NCBI RefSeq assembly: GCF_024741795.1
Contig: NZ_CP102950.1
Span: forward strand, 3,100,001 to 3,164,000
Reading direction: 5' to 3'
DNA length: 64,000 nt
Origin: Arthrobacter sp. CJ23
GTDB lineage: Bacteria > Actinomycetota > Actinomycetes > Actinomycetales > Micrococcaceae
This document shows, piece after piece, positions 20,361 to 29,498 of the stretch; the stretch's first letter is position 1, and the number at the start of each line of letters is the position of its first letter. Under the pieces are notes generated by a model. That model was not told where the DNA came from. It worked only from the letters and a program-made list of their open reading frames with translations, and ran no database searches. The position numbers and the translations under genes were made by a program.

Positions 20361-22303
20361 GAGGGGCTTCCGGTGCTGCGCTCGGCGGTATTTGACGCAG
20401 CTCTGCCCGGCTCGGTGCTGTTCGCGGCCGGTTCGGCCCCCAGGACCAGCACCTGCCGCTCGGGGGCGCCTCCAGGCAGGTCAATGTCGGCGGGTTCCAG
20501 CTGCAGCGGCGATTTCAGGATGGTCCCTCCCTGTTTCAGCGGCAGGGTCAGCCGGAAATTGGATCCGGAGCCTTTGCGGCCCCAGGCCTGCAGCCAGCCG
20601 CCATGGAGTTTGGTGTCCTCCGCCGCGATGGACAGCCCCAGTCCGCTGCCGCCCGTGGTCCGGGCACGGGCAGGATCGGCCCGCCAGAAACGGTCGAAGA
20701 CGCGGGCGGCTTCTGCCTGGCTCATGCCGATGCCATGGTCCCGTACGGAGATGGCAACGGCATCGTGGTTGGCTGCGACGGAGACGTGGACCGGTTTTCC
20801 TTCACCGTGTTCCACGGCATTGAGCAGCAGGTTCCGCAGGATACGGTCGATCCGGCGCGAATCCATTTCAACGATGATGCTCTTCTGCCGGGTGTTCAGC
20901 CTGACCTCCGAGCCGTATTCGGCGGCAACCGGCGACGCTCCGTCGATGACGTGGCCGACCACCTGGAAGATGTCCTGCGGTTCGGCATCAAGCACCGCCG
21001 CGCCGGCGTCGAACCGGGAAATCTCCAGAAGGTCCGAAAGCAAGGACTGGAAACGCTCCACCTGGTTGTAGAGAAGTTCCGCCGAGCGCTTGTTCATGGG
21101 GTCGAAGTCACCGCGGGCGTCGTAGAGGACTTCCGCGGCCATCCGCACGGTGGTGAGCGGCGTCCGCAGCTCGTGGGAGACATCGGAGACAAAGCGCTGC
21201 TGCATTTGCGAGAGTGTGGCAAGCTGCGTGATCTGCTCCTGCAGGCTGGCGGCCATGTGGTTGAAGGACGCTCCCAGCCTGGCCACCTCGTCCTCGCCCT
21301 TGACCACCATGCGTTCCTGGAGCTGCCCGGCGGCGAGCTTTTCGGACACGACGGCGGCATGGCTCACGGGACTGACCACATTCCTGGTCACGTACCAGGC
21401 GATGGCTCCGATCATAAGGACCAGGGCCACTCCGCCGGTCCACAGCACATTCTGGATTTCGTCGAGCGTCTGCTGGGCCGAGTTGAGATCATAGATAAGG
21501 TACAGCTCGTAGACGGTTCCGTTGAAGTCGACCTTGTTCCCGACGGCGATGCCCGGCCGGTCCTCATTGCCCACAGGGAATTCGGTGGAGGCCCAGTACT
21601 GGTCCGTTCCCGATTCCTGCACGGCCTTGCGCAGTTCCGGTGGGATCACCCTGACGGTCAGCTGATCGGAGGCGCGGGACTCCACCCAGCGGTTGCGGGG
21701 CTTGGTCTGCTCCGGCATGGCTTCGAAGACATAGCGGCGCTGGATGACGTCGCCGCGGCCCTCCACGGCGTTCAGCGTGTCGTAGACCAGGGTGATGACG
21801 CTGGACTGGTCGGTGACCTGGGCGCCGTTGAAGGTGTCCTGCACCTGCTTGACGTTGTAGCGGGATTCGGACTCGGCCTGGGCCAGGCGCTCTTGGAACA
21901 GGTTGTTCGCGATCTGGTTGGACAGGTACGCCCCGACCACCGCGAACGAGGTGATGGCGAGCACCAGTGTCATGAGGACTGTCCGGAACTCCAGCGAGCG
22001 GCGCCAGCGCCGCAGCAAGGAATGGCGCAGGAATCGGAGCCCCGGACCGATCTGGCGGACACCGGTCACCACGAGCCGGGAAACACGCAGCAGCAGTATG
22101 AGCCCGCGGCGGGTCCAGATCCTGGCCCTGGACATCAGCCAAGGCAGGTTCAGCGCATGCGCGTCAGTGTGTTCCGGCGCGACATGGTCCGGCTCCCCCG
22201 CCTGGGGTGCCGTGTGTTCGGACGTCGCGAGTCCGACGTTGGAACGGTCCGGACCGCCGGGCTTGCCGGCAGTGGGCTCAGGAACCTGCTTTATAGCCGA
22301 CAC
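20357..22303 (-). CDS. mtrB: sensor histidine kinase MtrB
   Basis: A 648-residue membrane kinase. A long N-terminal cytoplasmic tail (1-107) is followed by helix 1 (108-127), an extracytoplasmic sensor region (about 128-286), helix 2 (287-306), a HAMP domain (about 308-360), a HisKA domain with the phospho-acceptor His377 in [12 protein letters not shown], and a HATPase domain with N-box [13 protein letters not shown] and G-boxes DHGIGM and GGSGLGLSI. It phosphorylates MtrA. The GTG start lies inside the end of mtrA (26-base overlap). A later start is possible, because the tail of about 50 residues before MSRARIW is low in conservation signals. Confidence 0.95.
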   Translation of the reverse strand: MSAIKQVPEPTAGKPGGPDRSNVGLATSEHTAPQAGEPDHVAPEHTDAHALNLPWLMSRARIWTRRGLILLLRVSRLVVTGVRQIGPGLRFLRHSLLRRWRRSLEFRTVLMTLVLAITSFAVVGAYLSNQIANNLFQERLAQAESESRYNVKQVQDTFNGAQVTDQSSVITLVYDTLNAVEGRGDVIQRRYVFEAMPEQTKPRNRWVESRASDQLTVRVIPPELRKAVQESGTDQYWASTEFPVGNEDRPGIAVGNKVDFNGTVYELYLIYDLNSAQQTLDEIQNVLWTGGVALVLMIGAIAWYVTRNVVSPVSHAAVVSEKLAAGQLQERMVVKGEDEVARLGASFNHMAASLQEQITQLATLSQMQQRFVSDVSHELRTPLTTVRMAAEVLYDARGDFDPMNKRSAELLYNQVERFQSLLSDLLEISRFDAGAAVLDAEPQDIFQVVGHVIDGASPVAAEYGSEVRLNTRQKSIIVEMDSRRIDRILRNLLLNAVEHGEGKPVHVSVAANHDAVAISVRDHGIGMSQAEAARVFDRFWRADPARARTTGGSGLGLSIAAEDTKLHGGWLQAWGRKGSGSNFRLTLPLKQGGTILKSPLQLEPADIDLPGGAPERQVLVLGAEPAANSTEPGRAASNTAERSTGSPS

Positions 22304-22952
22304 CGCGCACCGTCAGGACGACTTCGGGCGCTTCCGGATCGCGTTCAATCTTGGAGCGCAGACGCTGGACATGGACGTTGACCAAGCGGGTATCGGCAGC
22401 GTGGCGGTACCCCCAGACCTGTTCGAGCAACAACTCACGGGTGAAGACCTGCCAGGGTTTCCGGGCCAGGGCCACCAGCAGGTCGAATTCCAGCGGGGTC
22501 AGCGAAATACGTTCGCCGCCGCGGGTCACCAAGTGGCCGGCGACGTCGATGGTCACGTCCGCGATGCGCAGTGTTTCGGGGGCCTTCTGATCCCCGGGAC
22601 GCAGCCGGGCGCGGACGCGCGCGACGAGTTCAGCGGGTTTGAAAGGCTTGGGGACATAGTCGTCAGCACCGGATTCCAGGCCCCTGACGACGTCGGAGGT
22701 GTCCGACTTGGCCGTGAGCATGACGATGGGGACATCCGATTCCCCACGGATCTGCCGGCACACCTCGATCCCGTCGGAACCGGGCAGCATGAGATCGAGC
22801 AGCACGAGGTCCGGCTTGGACGAACGGAAGATCTCCAGCGCCTGGCCGCCGTCCGCGCAGAACACGGGCTCAAAGCCATCATTGCGCAGGACGATGCCGA
22901 TCATCTCGGCCAGTGCTTCGTCGTCGTCTACTACCAGAATGCGTGCCTTCAT
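22278..22952 (-). CDS. mtrA: response regulator MtrA
   Basis: A 224-residue OmpR/PhoB-type regulator. The receiver domain has the acidic pocket Asp9-Asp10 and the phosphorylation site Asp53 (LVLLDLMLPG), followed by a C-terminal winged helix (about 128-222). MtrA is the essential regulator of cell division and wall genes in actinobacteria. The start at 22952 (MKARILVVDD) is clear from the receiver N-terminus; longer in-frame starts would add unrelated residues. The Shine-Dalgarno AAGGGA lies inside the arm of a hairpin upstream. Confidence 0.96.
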   Translation of the reverse strand: MKARILVVDDDEALAEMIGIVLRNDGFEPVFCADGGQALEIFRSSKPDLVLLDLMLPGSDGIEVCRQIRGESDVPIVMLTAKSDTSDVVRGLESGADDYVPKPFKPAELVARVRARLRPGDQKAPETLRIADVTIDVAGHLVTRGGERISLTPLEFDLLVALARKPWQVFTRELLLEQVWGYRHAADTRLVNVHVQRLRSKIERDPEAPEVVLTVRGVGYKAGS

Positions 22953-22964
22953 AGTTACATATTC

Positions 22965-22997
22965 CCTTATCAACAGGGCTTTGTCCCGTTGATAAGG
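22965..22997 (-). promoter_or_regulatory. hairpin covering the mtrA Shine-Dalgarno
   Basis: Ten-base arms CCTTATCAAC (22965-22974) and GTTGATAAGG (22988-22997) are perfectly complementary; an inner GGG/CCC extends the stem across a bulged A. In the mtrA message the arm nearest the start ends in the purines that begin the likely ribosome binding site, so folding could restrict translation. The dyad could instead be a DNA operator. Confidence 0.45.
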
Positions 22998-23188
22998 TGC
23001 CCGGCATGGCGTCGCCCGCCGCCTGCCGGCCAAGCCCCGCTCCGGCACGGGCAGGGTCCCGTCCGGGGCACACCGCGGACAGCGCCGGGGCTATGAGGCA
23101 CGACGGCGGAACTATAGGCTGGGGGGCGAAGGTCGATTTTCTTGGGGACGTCGATTGCCGGCGGACCGGACCTCGTGGGGAGGAAAGC

Positions 23189-24427
23189 GTGTCATATCCA
23201 GAGCCTGGCAAGCCGCCGGAGCCTTGGCAGCAGCCGCAGTGGGGCCAACAGCCGCAATGGGGCGGACAGCAAGCTGGATGGCCGCCCCAGCAGCCCTGGG
23301 GCGGGGCTCCGGACCCACGCTGGCCATCAGGCGGCGGCCCCTACCCCCACCCGGCGTACATTGCACCCCCGAAACCTGGCATCATCCCCCTTCGCCCGCT
23401 CCTTTTCGGGGAGATCCTGGACGGCTCGTTCCAGACCATCCGGCGCAATGCCGCGGCAATGTTCGGCTCGGCGCTGATCTTCCAGGTCATCAGCACCGGG
23501 CTGGTGGGGGTCATCAGCATGATGACACTCGGACTTGCGGGCAGGGTCCCGTACATGGATCCACAATCCATGGATCAGCTTCTTGGACCCCTGCTCGGAA
23601 TCGTCATGGCCGCACTGGGAGCAACGGTGTTGTCGGCCTTCCTGGGATCGGTGCTGCAGGGTGTGATGGTGGTTCCGGTCTCCCGCTCCGTCCTCAACCG
23701 GCGCACGGGGTTCAAGCAGATGTGGATGCTTACCGGTTCCCGGATCTGGCCGTTGCTTGGCGTGGCCGCATTGCTGACGCTCGGCAGCCTGCTCGCCGCC
23801 GCCGCGTTTGTTGTCCTGTCGGTGCTCCTCGTGACGGCCGTTGGCCCTGCCGGCCTGGTCTTGGTCTTTCTCCTGGGCCTTGGCGTCCTGGTGGCCTTCG
23901 TGTGGATCGGCATGCGGCTCTTGGTGGCACCGGCGGTAGTTGTGGTCGAGGAGGCCGGCGTCTACGAGAGTCTCCTGCGCTCCTGGCGGCTGACCAAGAA
24001 CAACTGGTGGCGGATCTTCGGCATCGTTTTGGTCATCAGCCTGATGATCGGGGTGATCTCGTACATTGTCCAGATCCCGCTCAGCGTCGCTGCAGGCGGC
24101 ATCGGATCCGTGGTCGCACCCCACGGCGGCGAGGAGGCGTTCACCTCCACGTCGATCATCCTGACGGTTGTTTCGCTGCTCGTCACAGCACTGATCGGTG
24201 CGGTGGGCTTCGCCTACCAGTCCTCGGCGAACGCCCTTATCTACTTCGATCTGCGGATGCGCCACGACGGCCTGGACGTGGAGCTTCTGCGGCTGCTGGA
24301 AAGCGGTGCCGATGCTGATGGCATACCGGGCAGGCCCGCGCCCCGGTCCAGCCGGGGCGCTTCCTGGCCGGCCGGCAATGGCTCCTGGCCAGGCACGCCG
24401 CCCGCACCAGGCGAACCCACGGCATGA
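23189..24427 (+). CDS. multi-pass membrane protein, GPDPase membrane-domain type
   Basis: A 412-residue protein. A Pro/Gln/Trp-rich N-terminus with repeated QPQWG-like units (about 1-60) precedes a domain with about six membrane helices (about 85-380) resembling the membrane domain of glycerophosphodiester phosphodiesterases, without the catalytic domain. The GTG at 23189 has GGGGAGG 5 bases upstream, much better than starts further up. It heads a five-gene unit whose members overlap by stop-start; mtrA is divergent, so the two operons share an intergenic region. Function is unknown. Confidence 0.8.
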   Translation: MSYPEPGKPPEPWQQPQWGQQPQWGGQQAGWPPQQPWGGAPDPRWPSGGGPYPHPAYIAPPKPGIIPLRPLLFGEILDGSFQTIRRNAAAMFGSALIFQVISTGLVGVISMMTLGLAGRVPYMDPQSMDQLLGPLLGIVMAALGATVLSAFLGSVLQGVMVVPVSRSVLNRRTGFKQMWMLTGSRIWPLLGVAALLTLGSLLAAAAFVVLSVLLVTAVGPAGLVLVFLLGLGVLVAFVWIGMRLLVAPAVVVVEEAGVYESLLRSWRLTKNNWWRIFGIVLVISLMIGVISYIVQIPLSVAAGGIGSVVAPHGGEEAFTSTSIILTVVSLLVTALIGAVGFAYQSSANALIYFDLRMRHDGLDVELLRLLESGADADGIPGRPAPRSSRGASWPAGNGSWPGTPPAPGEPTA

Positions 24428-25095
24428 TCCGCCCGTTGCTTGCCGCCACCGCAACGCCCGTCAGCCCGGACCGTGAAGAAGCAGGGCGGTGGGCCATCGA
24501 GGAACTGGCCAAGCCCCAGTACGCCGCGGCCCAGCCAAGCTGGCTCGACCAGCTCTGGAGTGACTTCCTGGACTGGCTGGCATCCCTCGACGGCGGTGGC
24601 ACAGGCCCGGGCGGCGACTTTGCCGTGCCGCTCATCGGAGCCCTCGCCGTGGTCCTGGTCATTGTGGCCGTCCTGGTGGTCCGCCCCCGCCTGAATGCCC
24701 GGCGGCGGACGGCCAAGGAAGTGTTCGACGACGAGCCCGCCCTCGACGCCGATGTCTACCGCAGCCGTGCCTCGGCAGCCGCCGGGCGGAGCGACTGGCA
24801 GACGGCGGTCGTCGAGCAGTTCCGCGCACTGGTGCGTTCCGCGGAAGACCGTGCCGTCATCGAAGCCCGGGCCGGCCGGACAGCGGACGAGGCTGCGGAC
24901 GAGCTGGGGCAGGCCTTCGGCCCCGCCCGGCAAAGGCTCGATTCCGCGGCTACCGTGTTCGATGCGGTGCGCTACGGAAAGGCGGAGGCCTCCCCCGCGG
25001 ACTACGAGGCGGTCCGGAAGCTGGACGCGGACCTGGCCGCGATGAAGCCCGGATTCGACGGGCACCCCGGCGTTGGATTTGCGGTGCCCCGGTGA
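24424..25095 (+). CDS. DUF4129-domain membrane protein
   Basis: A 223-residue protein with one membrane helix (about 67-86) and a C-terminal DUF4129 domain (about 115-205, with ASAAAGRSDWQTAVVEQFRA and GRTADEAADEL). The DUF4129 domain is typically found with MoxR and DUF58 proteins. The ATG overlaps the preceding stop as ATGA. Confidence 0.8.
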   Translation: MIRPLLAATATPVSPDREEAGRWAIEELAKPQYAAAQPSWLDQLWSDFLDWLASLDGGGTGPGGDFAVPLIGALAVVLVIVAVLVVRPRLNARRRTAKEVFDDEPALDADVYRSRASAAAGRSDWQTAVVEQFRALVRSAEDRAVIEARAGRTADEAADELGQAFGPARQRLDSAATVFDAVRYGKAEASPADYEAVRKLDADLAAMKPGFDGHPGVGFAVPR

Positions 25096-26285
25096 GCCCT
25101 AAGACATCGGCGAACCTGGAAACGACGGCCGCCCCGGTGGCTCCCGCTTCGGCCCTTTTTGCAGCGTGGGCCCGCAAGCATGTGGTGTGGATCGTCATTG
25201 GCGCGCTCTTTGCCGGAATGCTCGCCTACGTCACGGTCAGCAAACTGCAGGCACCTGCCGACACCGGCGTCTTGTCGACGCGGAACCCGGCCCCCGAGGG
25301 CGGCATGGCCCTCGCCGAGATCCTGCGTCGCCAGGGGGTCCGGGTCACCGCCACGGACTCACTCGAAGCAACGCAGGCGGCGCTGGCCCGCAGCGATCAC
25401 GCGACTCTCCTGTTGTACGACGCCCATGGCTTCCTCGAAGGGGAGCAGCTAGACGGACTCGCAAGCACTGCAGCACGCATTGTCCTCGTGGCCCCGCGGC
25501 TGCGGACCCTGGGCGCCCTTACCCAGGACATACGGCCGGGCGGCGTTGTCCCCCAGGAAACCGGCACCCTGGAACCTGGCTGCGGACGTGGCGACGCACA
25601 AGCCGCGGGCCGCGTCACCGCCGGCGGCTTCACGTACCAAGGACCCGAAGTGTGCTACCGGACGCGCCCCGAAGGGCCGGGCATGCTGGCCGGCAGCAGG
25701 GACGGACAGCTGCTGGTCATCGGCAGCACCGACCTTCTGGGCAACGGCCTGCTGGACGAGGAAGGCAACGCCGCGTTGGCTCTCCGGGCCCTGGGCACGG
25801 GCCCGGAGCTGGTCTGGTATACGCCGGGCCTGGGCGATGTCCCCGCCGGCAGCGGTCCCCGCACCCTCGATGAACTGGCGCCGCCGTGGCTGGCCTTCCT
25901 GGGACCGTGGCTGGCCGTGGTCGCGTTGCTCTCCATGCTGTGGCGCGGCCGCCGGCTGGGACCCTTGGTGTTTGAGCCACTTCCGGTTGTAGTGAAGGCC
26001 GCCGAGACGGCGGAGGGCCGGGCCCGGCTCTACCAGGACTCGAGGGCTGTGAACAGGGCAGCGGACAATCTCCGTGCCGGAGCCATGACCCGGATCGCCA
26101 GGCACTTCAACCTGGGAGCGGAAGCCGATGCGAACGCCGTGGTGGACGCGGTGTCCCGGCGTCTCGGCCGCTCGCCGCAGGAGATCAGGACGGCGCTGGT
26201 GGAGCACCGGCCGCAAAACGAAGGACAGCTCGTGCACTTGGCACAACAGATCGAAAGACTCGAAGAGGAGGCAACAGCCCGATGA
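25092..26285 (+). CDS. DUF4350-domain membrane protein
   Basis: A 397-residue protein with an N-terminal helix (about 32-53), a DUF4350 domain in the middle (about 65-235, with GGMALAEILRRQGVRVT) resembling the ThuA-like/GATase-like folds used in such clusters, and a second helix (about 262-280) before a cytoplasmic tail. It has a GTG start overlapping the previous stop (GTGA) and overlaps the MoxR start downstream. Role unknown; the partner genes suggest a membrane complex assembled by the MoxR ATPase. Confidence 0.8.
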   Translation: MSPKTSANLETTAAPVAPASALFAAWARKHVVWIVIGALFAGMLAYVTVSKLQAPADTGVLSTRNPAPEGGMALAEILRRQGVRVTATDSLEATQAALARSDHATLLLYDAHGFLEGEQLDGLASTAARIVLVAPRLRTLGALTQDIRPGGVVPQETGTLEPGCGRGDAQAAGRVTAGGFTYQGPEVCYRTRPEGPGMLAGSRDGQLLVIGSTDLLGNGLLDEEGNAALALRALGTGPELVWYTPGLGDVPAGSGPRTLDELAPPWLAFLGPWLAVVALLSMLWRGRRLGPLVFEPLPVVVKAAETAEGRARLYQDSRAVNRAADNLRAGAMTRIARHFNLGAEADANAVVDAVSRRLGRSPQEIRTALVEHRPQNEGQLVHLAQQIERLEEEATAR

Positions 26286-27346
26286 GCAACCAGCCGAACG
26301 GCTATGCGGACACCAGCCAGGGATATTCAGGCGGGGCGGGCCCCTACGCGGGACAGGCGCCCGCCCAGGCGACGCAGGCCGCCCAGGCGGCCCCGGCGGA
26401 TCCAGCACGCCAAGCACTGCTGAACGTCCGGCACGAAGTCGGCAAGGCCGTCGTCGGGCAGGAGTCCACGGTGACCGGCATGCTGATCGCCCTGCTGTGC
26501 GGGGGGCACGTGCTGCTCGAAGGCGTTCCCGGCGTGGCCAAGACCCTGCTGGTCAGGGCGTTGTCCACGGCCCTGAGCCTGGACACCAAACGCGTTCAGT
26601 TCACCCCCGACCTCATGCCGGGCGACGTCACAGGTTCGCTGGTCTACGATTCGCACACCTCGGAATTCAGCTTCCGGGAAGGCCCCGTCTTCACCAACAT
26701 CCTGCTGGCCGACGAAATCAACCGGACACCGCCGAAGACCCAGGCATCGCTGCTGGAAGCCATGGAGGAACACCAGGTCTCCGTGGATGGCGTATCCCGT
26801 CCGCTGCCGGCCCCGTTCATTGTGGCGGCAACCCAGAACCCCGTGGAATACGAGGGGACGTACCCGCTGCCGGAAGCGCAGCTTGACCGGTTCCTGCTGA
26901 AACTGACCATGCCGTTGCCGGCCCGGGCCGAGGAGATCGAGGTCATCCGCCGGCATGCCGGCGGCTTCGATCCGCGCAATCTCGCCGCAGCGGGCGTGAG
27001 CGCAGTCGCCGGGTCCGAGGAACTCGCACAGGCCCGTCACGCCGTCTCGCGCGTTGCGGTGGCCCCGGAAATCCTCGCCTACATTGTGGACGTGGTCCGC
27101 GCGACCCGTGCGGCGCCGTCGTTCCAGCTGGGTGTTTCGCCGCGCGGCGCCACTGCCCTGCTCAACACCTCACGGGCCTGGGCGTGGCTGTCCGGCAGGG
27201 GTTTCGTCACCCCGGATGACGTCAAGGCACTCTCGCTGCCGTGCCTGCGGCACCGCGTGGGGCTGCGCCCGGAAGCCCAGATGGACGGGGTGCACGTGGA
27301 TGACGTCCTTGGCAGCATCCTGGCCTCGGTTCCGGTTCCACGCTGA
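26282..27346 (+). CDS. MoxR-family AAA+ ATPase
   Basis: A 354-residue AAA+ ATPase. After a Gly/Ala/Gln-rich tail (1-45) come Walker A GVPGVAKT (about 82-89), Walker B NILLADEINR (about 139-148), sensor 1 ATQNPVEYEGTYPLPEAQLDRF and a C-terminal lid. MoxR proteins act as chaperones that activate or assemble partner complexes, usually with von Willebrand-type or DUF58 proteins, here encoded next. The ATG overlaps the stop of the DUF4350 gene. Confidence 0.93.
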   Translation: MSNQPNGYADTSQGYSGGAGPYAGQAPAQATQAAQAAPADPARQALLNVRHEVGKAVVGQESTVTGMLIALLCGGHVLLEGVPGVAKTLLVRALSTALSLDTKRVQFTPDLMPGDVTGSLVYDSHTSEFSFREGPVFTNILLADEINRTPPKTQASLLEAMEEHQVSVDGVSRPLPAPFIVAATQNPVEYEGTYPLPEAQLDRFLLKLTMPLPARAEEIEVIRRHAGGFDPRNLAAAGVSAVAGSEELAQARHAVSRVAVAPEILAYIVDVVRATRAAPSFQLGVSPRGATALLNTSRAWAWLSGRGFVTPDDVKALSLPCLRHRVGLRPEAQMDGVHVDDVLGSILASVPVPR

Positions 27347-27387
27347 TGGCCCGGCCGCCGATCCCGAACGACAGCGCGTGGGCCTGA

Positions 27388-28680
27388 ATGACGATCACGG
27401 GCCGCTTTGTGCTGCTGGCCTTCGCCGGTCTTGTGCCGTTGCTGCTGTTTCCGGGGTGGCAGGCGCTGCTGCTGCTCTGCGGCTTCCTGTTGGTGGTCCT
27501 CGTTGCCGATCTGCTTCTGGCGGCGTCGCCGCGGCACCTCGGGCTGGAGCGCAGGCAGCCCGGAAACATCGCCCTCACGGGCACCGCCGAATCGGTGCTG
27601 ACCGTCAGCAACACCGGCCGCCGCCCGCTGCATGCCCTCATCCGGGATGCCTGGCAGCCGTCGGCAGGGGCCGCGAACAACGTGCAATTGCTCGACGTCC
27701 CGGCAGGTGAACGGCGGCGCATGGCGGTGTCCCTGACGCCCCGGCGCCGCGGCGACCTCTCCGCCCCGCATGTGACAGTCCGGTCCTTTGGCCCCCTCCG
27801 GCTCGCGGCCCGGCAGCGGACGGTGCCGCTTCCCGGCACGCTGAGGGTCCTGCCGCCGTTCCATTCCAAGCGCCATCTTCCCTCCAAGCTGCGGAAGCTG
27901 CGTGAACTGGACGGCAAGGCAGCGGTCCAGATCCGCGGTGCCGGCACGGAGTTCGATTCCCTCCGGGACTACGTTCGCGGCGATGACGTGCGGTCCATCG
28001 ACTGGCGCGCCACGGCGCGGCGCACCGCCGTCGTGGTCCGCACCTGGCGGCCGGAACGCGACCGGCGCGTGGTGATCGTGCTGGACACTTCCAGGACCGC
28101 CGCGGCCAGGATCGACGACGAGCCTCGCCTGGACACCGGGATCGAGGCCGCGCTGCTGCTGGCCGTGCTGGCCGAGCGGGGCGGGGACCGGGTGGATTTC
28201 CTGGCCTTCGACCGCCGGGTCCGGGCCAGGGTGGAATCGGCGTCCAAGGGCAATTTGCTGGGCCAGCTGGTCCAGGCCATGGCACCGCTGGAGGCGGAGC
28301 TGATCGAGCTGGACTGGCAGCAGATTCCGGGGCAGGTCCGGGCCGTCTCGGCCCACCGTTCCCTGGTGGTGCTGTTGACCACGCTCGACGGCGGCGCCCC
28401 GGAAGAGGGCCTCATCCCGATGGTCGCGCAGCTGTCGCGGCTGCATGTGGTGGTGGTGGCATCCGTCCGGGACCCGATGCTGGCCGAGATGAAGGAAGAA
28501 CGCACGACGGCGAGCCAGGTCTTCCGCGCGGCCGCCGCCGAACGGGCCCTGCTGGACCGCGAAGCCGTCAGCGCACAACTGCGCCAGCTCGGCGCCGAGG
28601 TGGTGGACGCCGAGCCACTCGAACTCCCGCCGCGGCTCGCCGACACCTACATCCGGCTCAAGGCCGCCGGCCGCCTGTAG
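27388..28680 (+). CDS. DUF58-domain protein
   Basis: A 430-residue protein with two N-terminal membrane helices (about 7-24 and 26-46), a beta-rich region, and the DUF58 signature GTEFDSLRDYVRGDDVRSIDW ending near residue 208, followed by a von Willebrand A-like fold with the MIDAS-type VVIVLDTSRT (about 229-238). DUF58 proteins are the usual partners of MoxR ATPases. It is separated from moxR by 41 bases and is the last clear member of the operon. Confidence 0.9.
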   Translation: MTITGRFVLLAFAGLVPLLLFPGWQALLLLCGFLLVVLVADLLLAASPRHLGLERRQPGNIALTGTAESVLTVSNTGRRPLHALIRDAWQPSAGAANNVQLLDVPAGERRRMAVSLTPRRRGDLSAPHVTVRSFGPLRLAARQRTVPLPGTLRVLPPFHSKRHLPSKLRKLRELDGKAAVQIRGAGTEFDSLRDYVRGDDVRSIDWRATARRTAVVVRTWRPERDRRVVIVLDTSRTAAARIDDEPRLDTGIEAALLLAVLAERGGDRVDFLAFDRRVRARVESASKGNLLGQLVQAMAPLEAELIELDWQQIPGQVRAVSAHRSLVVLLTTLDGGAPEEGLIPMVAQLSRLHVVVVASVRDPMLAEMKEERTTASQVFRAAAAERALLDREAVSAQLRQLGAEVVDAEPLELPPRLADTYIRLKAAGRL

Positions 28681-28702
28681 TACCGACTGAGAGGGACCAG
28701 AT

Positions 28703-29461
28703 ATGAGCACCCCCATCTACGAGCTGGCCATGGGCAGCGATTTCCGGCGTCTCCAGCCCGAGCTGCAGGACTACTTCTCCCTGGTCCCAGGTTCCGGGGT
28801 GTTCGGCATCGGCGAAGGCGTGTTCGAGGTGGTGGGCTGCCGGCAGCGCTGGCTGCGGCCGCTGTTGGCGCTGACGTCCGGCGAGCAGGCCTTCTTTCCG
28901 GAGTACGGCGAGGATGTTCCGTTCCGGATCGAGAACCACGCCCACCTGGATCCGTTCGGCCGCTCCAGCCTGACGGCCCGCCGGGAGATCTTCTTCCCCT
29001 CGAGCACGCGGCTCTTCCACGACACGACGAGCGCAGTTCCATCCAGAACTTCTGCACCAAGGTCCGGTCCATCAGGCGACACGGCAAACGGCGTTCCCGC
29101 CACCCGGTTGGTGGACTATGTGGGACGCTACCGCCGCCTGTCCACAGACCTGGATCTCAGCGTCACGCCGGAAGGCAGGCTGCGCGGTGTCTCGCGGGCA
29201 AGCCGGCTGTTCCTGGGGCCGCTGCGGCTGCCGCTCCCGGCCATCCTGGATGCCCGCGCCTACGCCGAACAGTGGTGGGATGCGCATGCCGGCGAGCACC
29301 GGATCCAGGTCAAGGTCATCCAGCCGCAAATCGGCCTGGTGCTGGTCTACGCGGGGCGCTTCAGCTACCGTTTGGCGCCGTATGTGCCTGCCGGTCCGGC
29401 CGTTTCCCTGGCTCCGCTGCCACGATATGCGGAGCCGGAACGCTGGGAACGCCGTCTCTGA
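28703..29461 (+). CDS. DUF4166-domain protein
   Basis: A 252-residue soluble protein. The opening YELAMGSDFRRLQPELQDYF and the segment GSGVFGIGEGVFEVVG resemble DUF4166 proteins, which are often found beside NAD-dependent epimerases; the function is unknown. A GAGAGGGA lies about 8 bases before the ATG. It follows the DUF58 gene after 22 bases and may be co-transcribed, though it has no known link to the MoxR system. Confidence 0.75.
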   Translation: MSTPIYELAMGSDFRRLQPELQDYFSLVPGSGVFGIGEGVFEVVGCRQRWLRPLLALTSGEQAFFPEYGEDVPFRIENHAHLDPFGRSSLTARREIFFPSSTRLFHDTTSAVPSRTSAPRSGPSGDTANGVPATRLVDYVGRYRRLSTDLDLSVTPEGRLRGVSRASRLFLGPLRLPLPAILDARAYAEQWWDAHAGEHRIQVKVIQPQIGLVLVYAGRFSYRLAPYVPAGPAVSLAPLPRYAEPERWERRL

Positions 29462-29498
29462 TCTCCTGATCCGGCATGGACCCCCGAGAGGAACGCCG

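Noticed and set aside
20603..22381. A 592-codon open frame on the plus strand
   Set aside because: It is antisense to mtrB, whose domains are complete and collinear.
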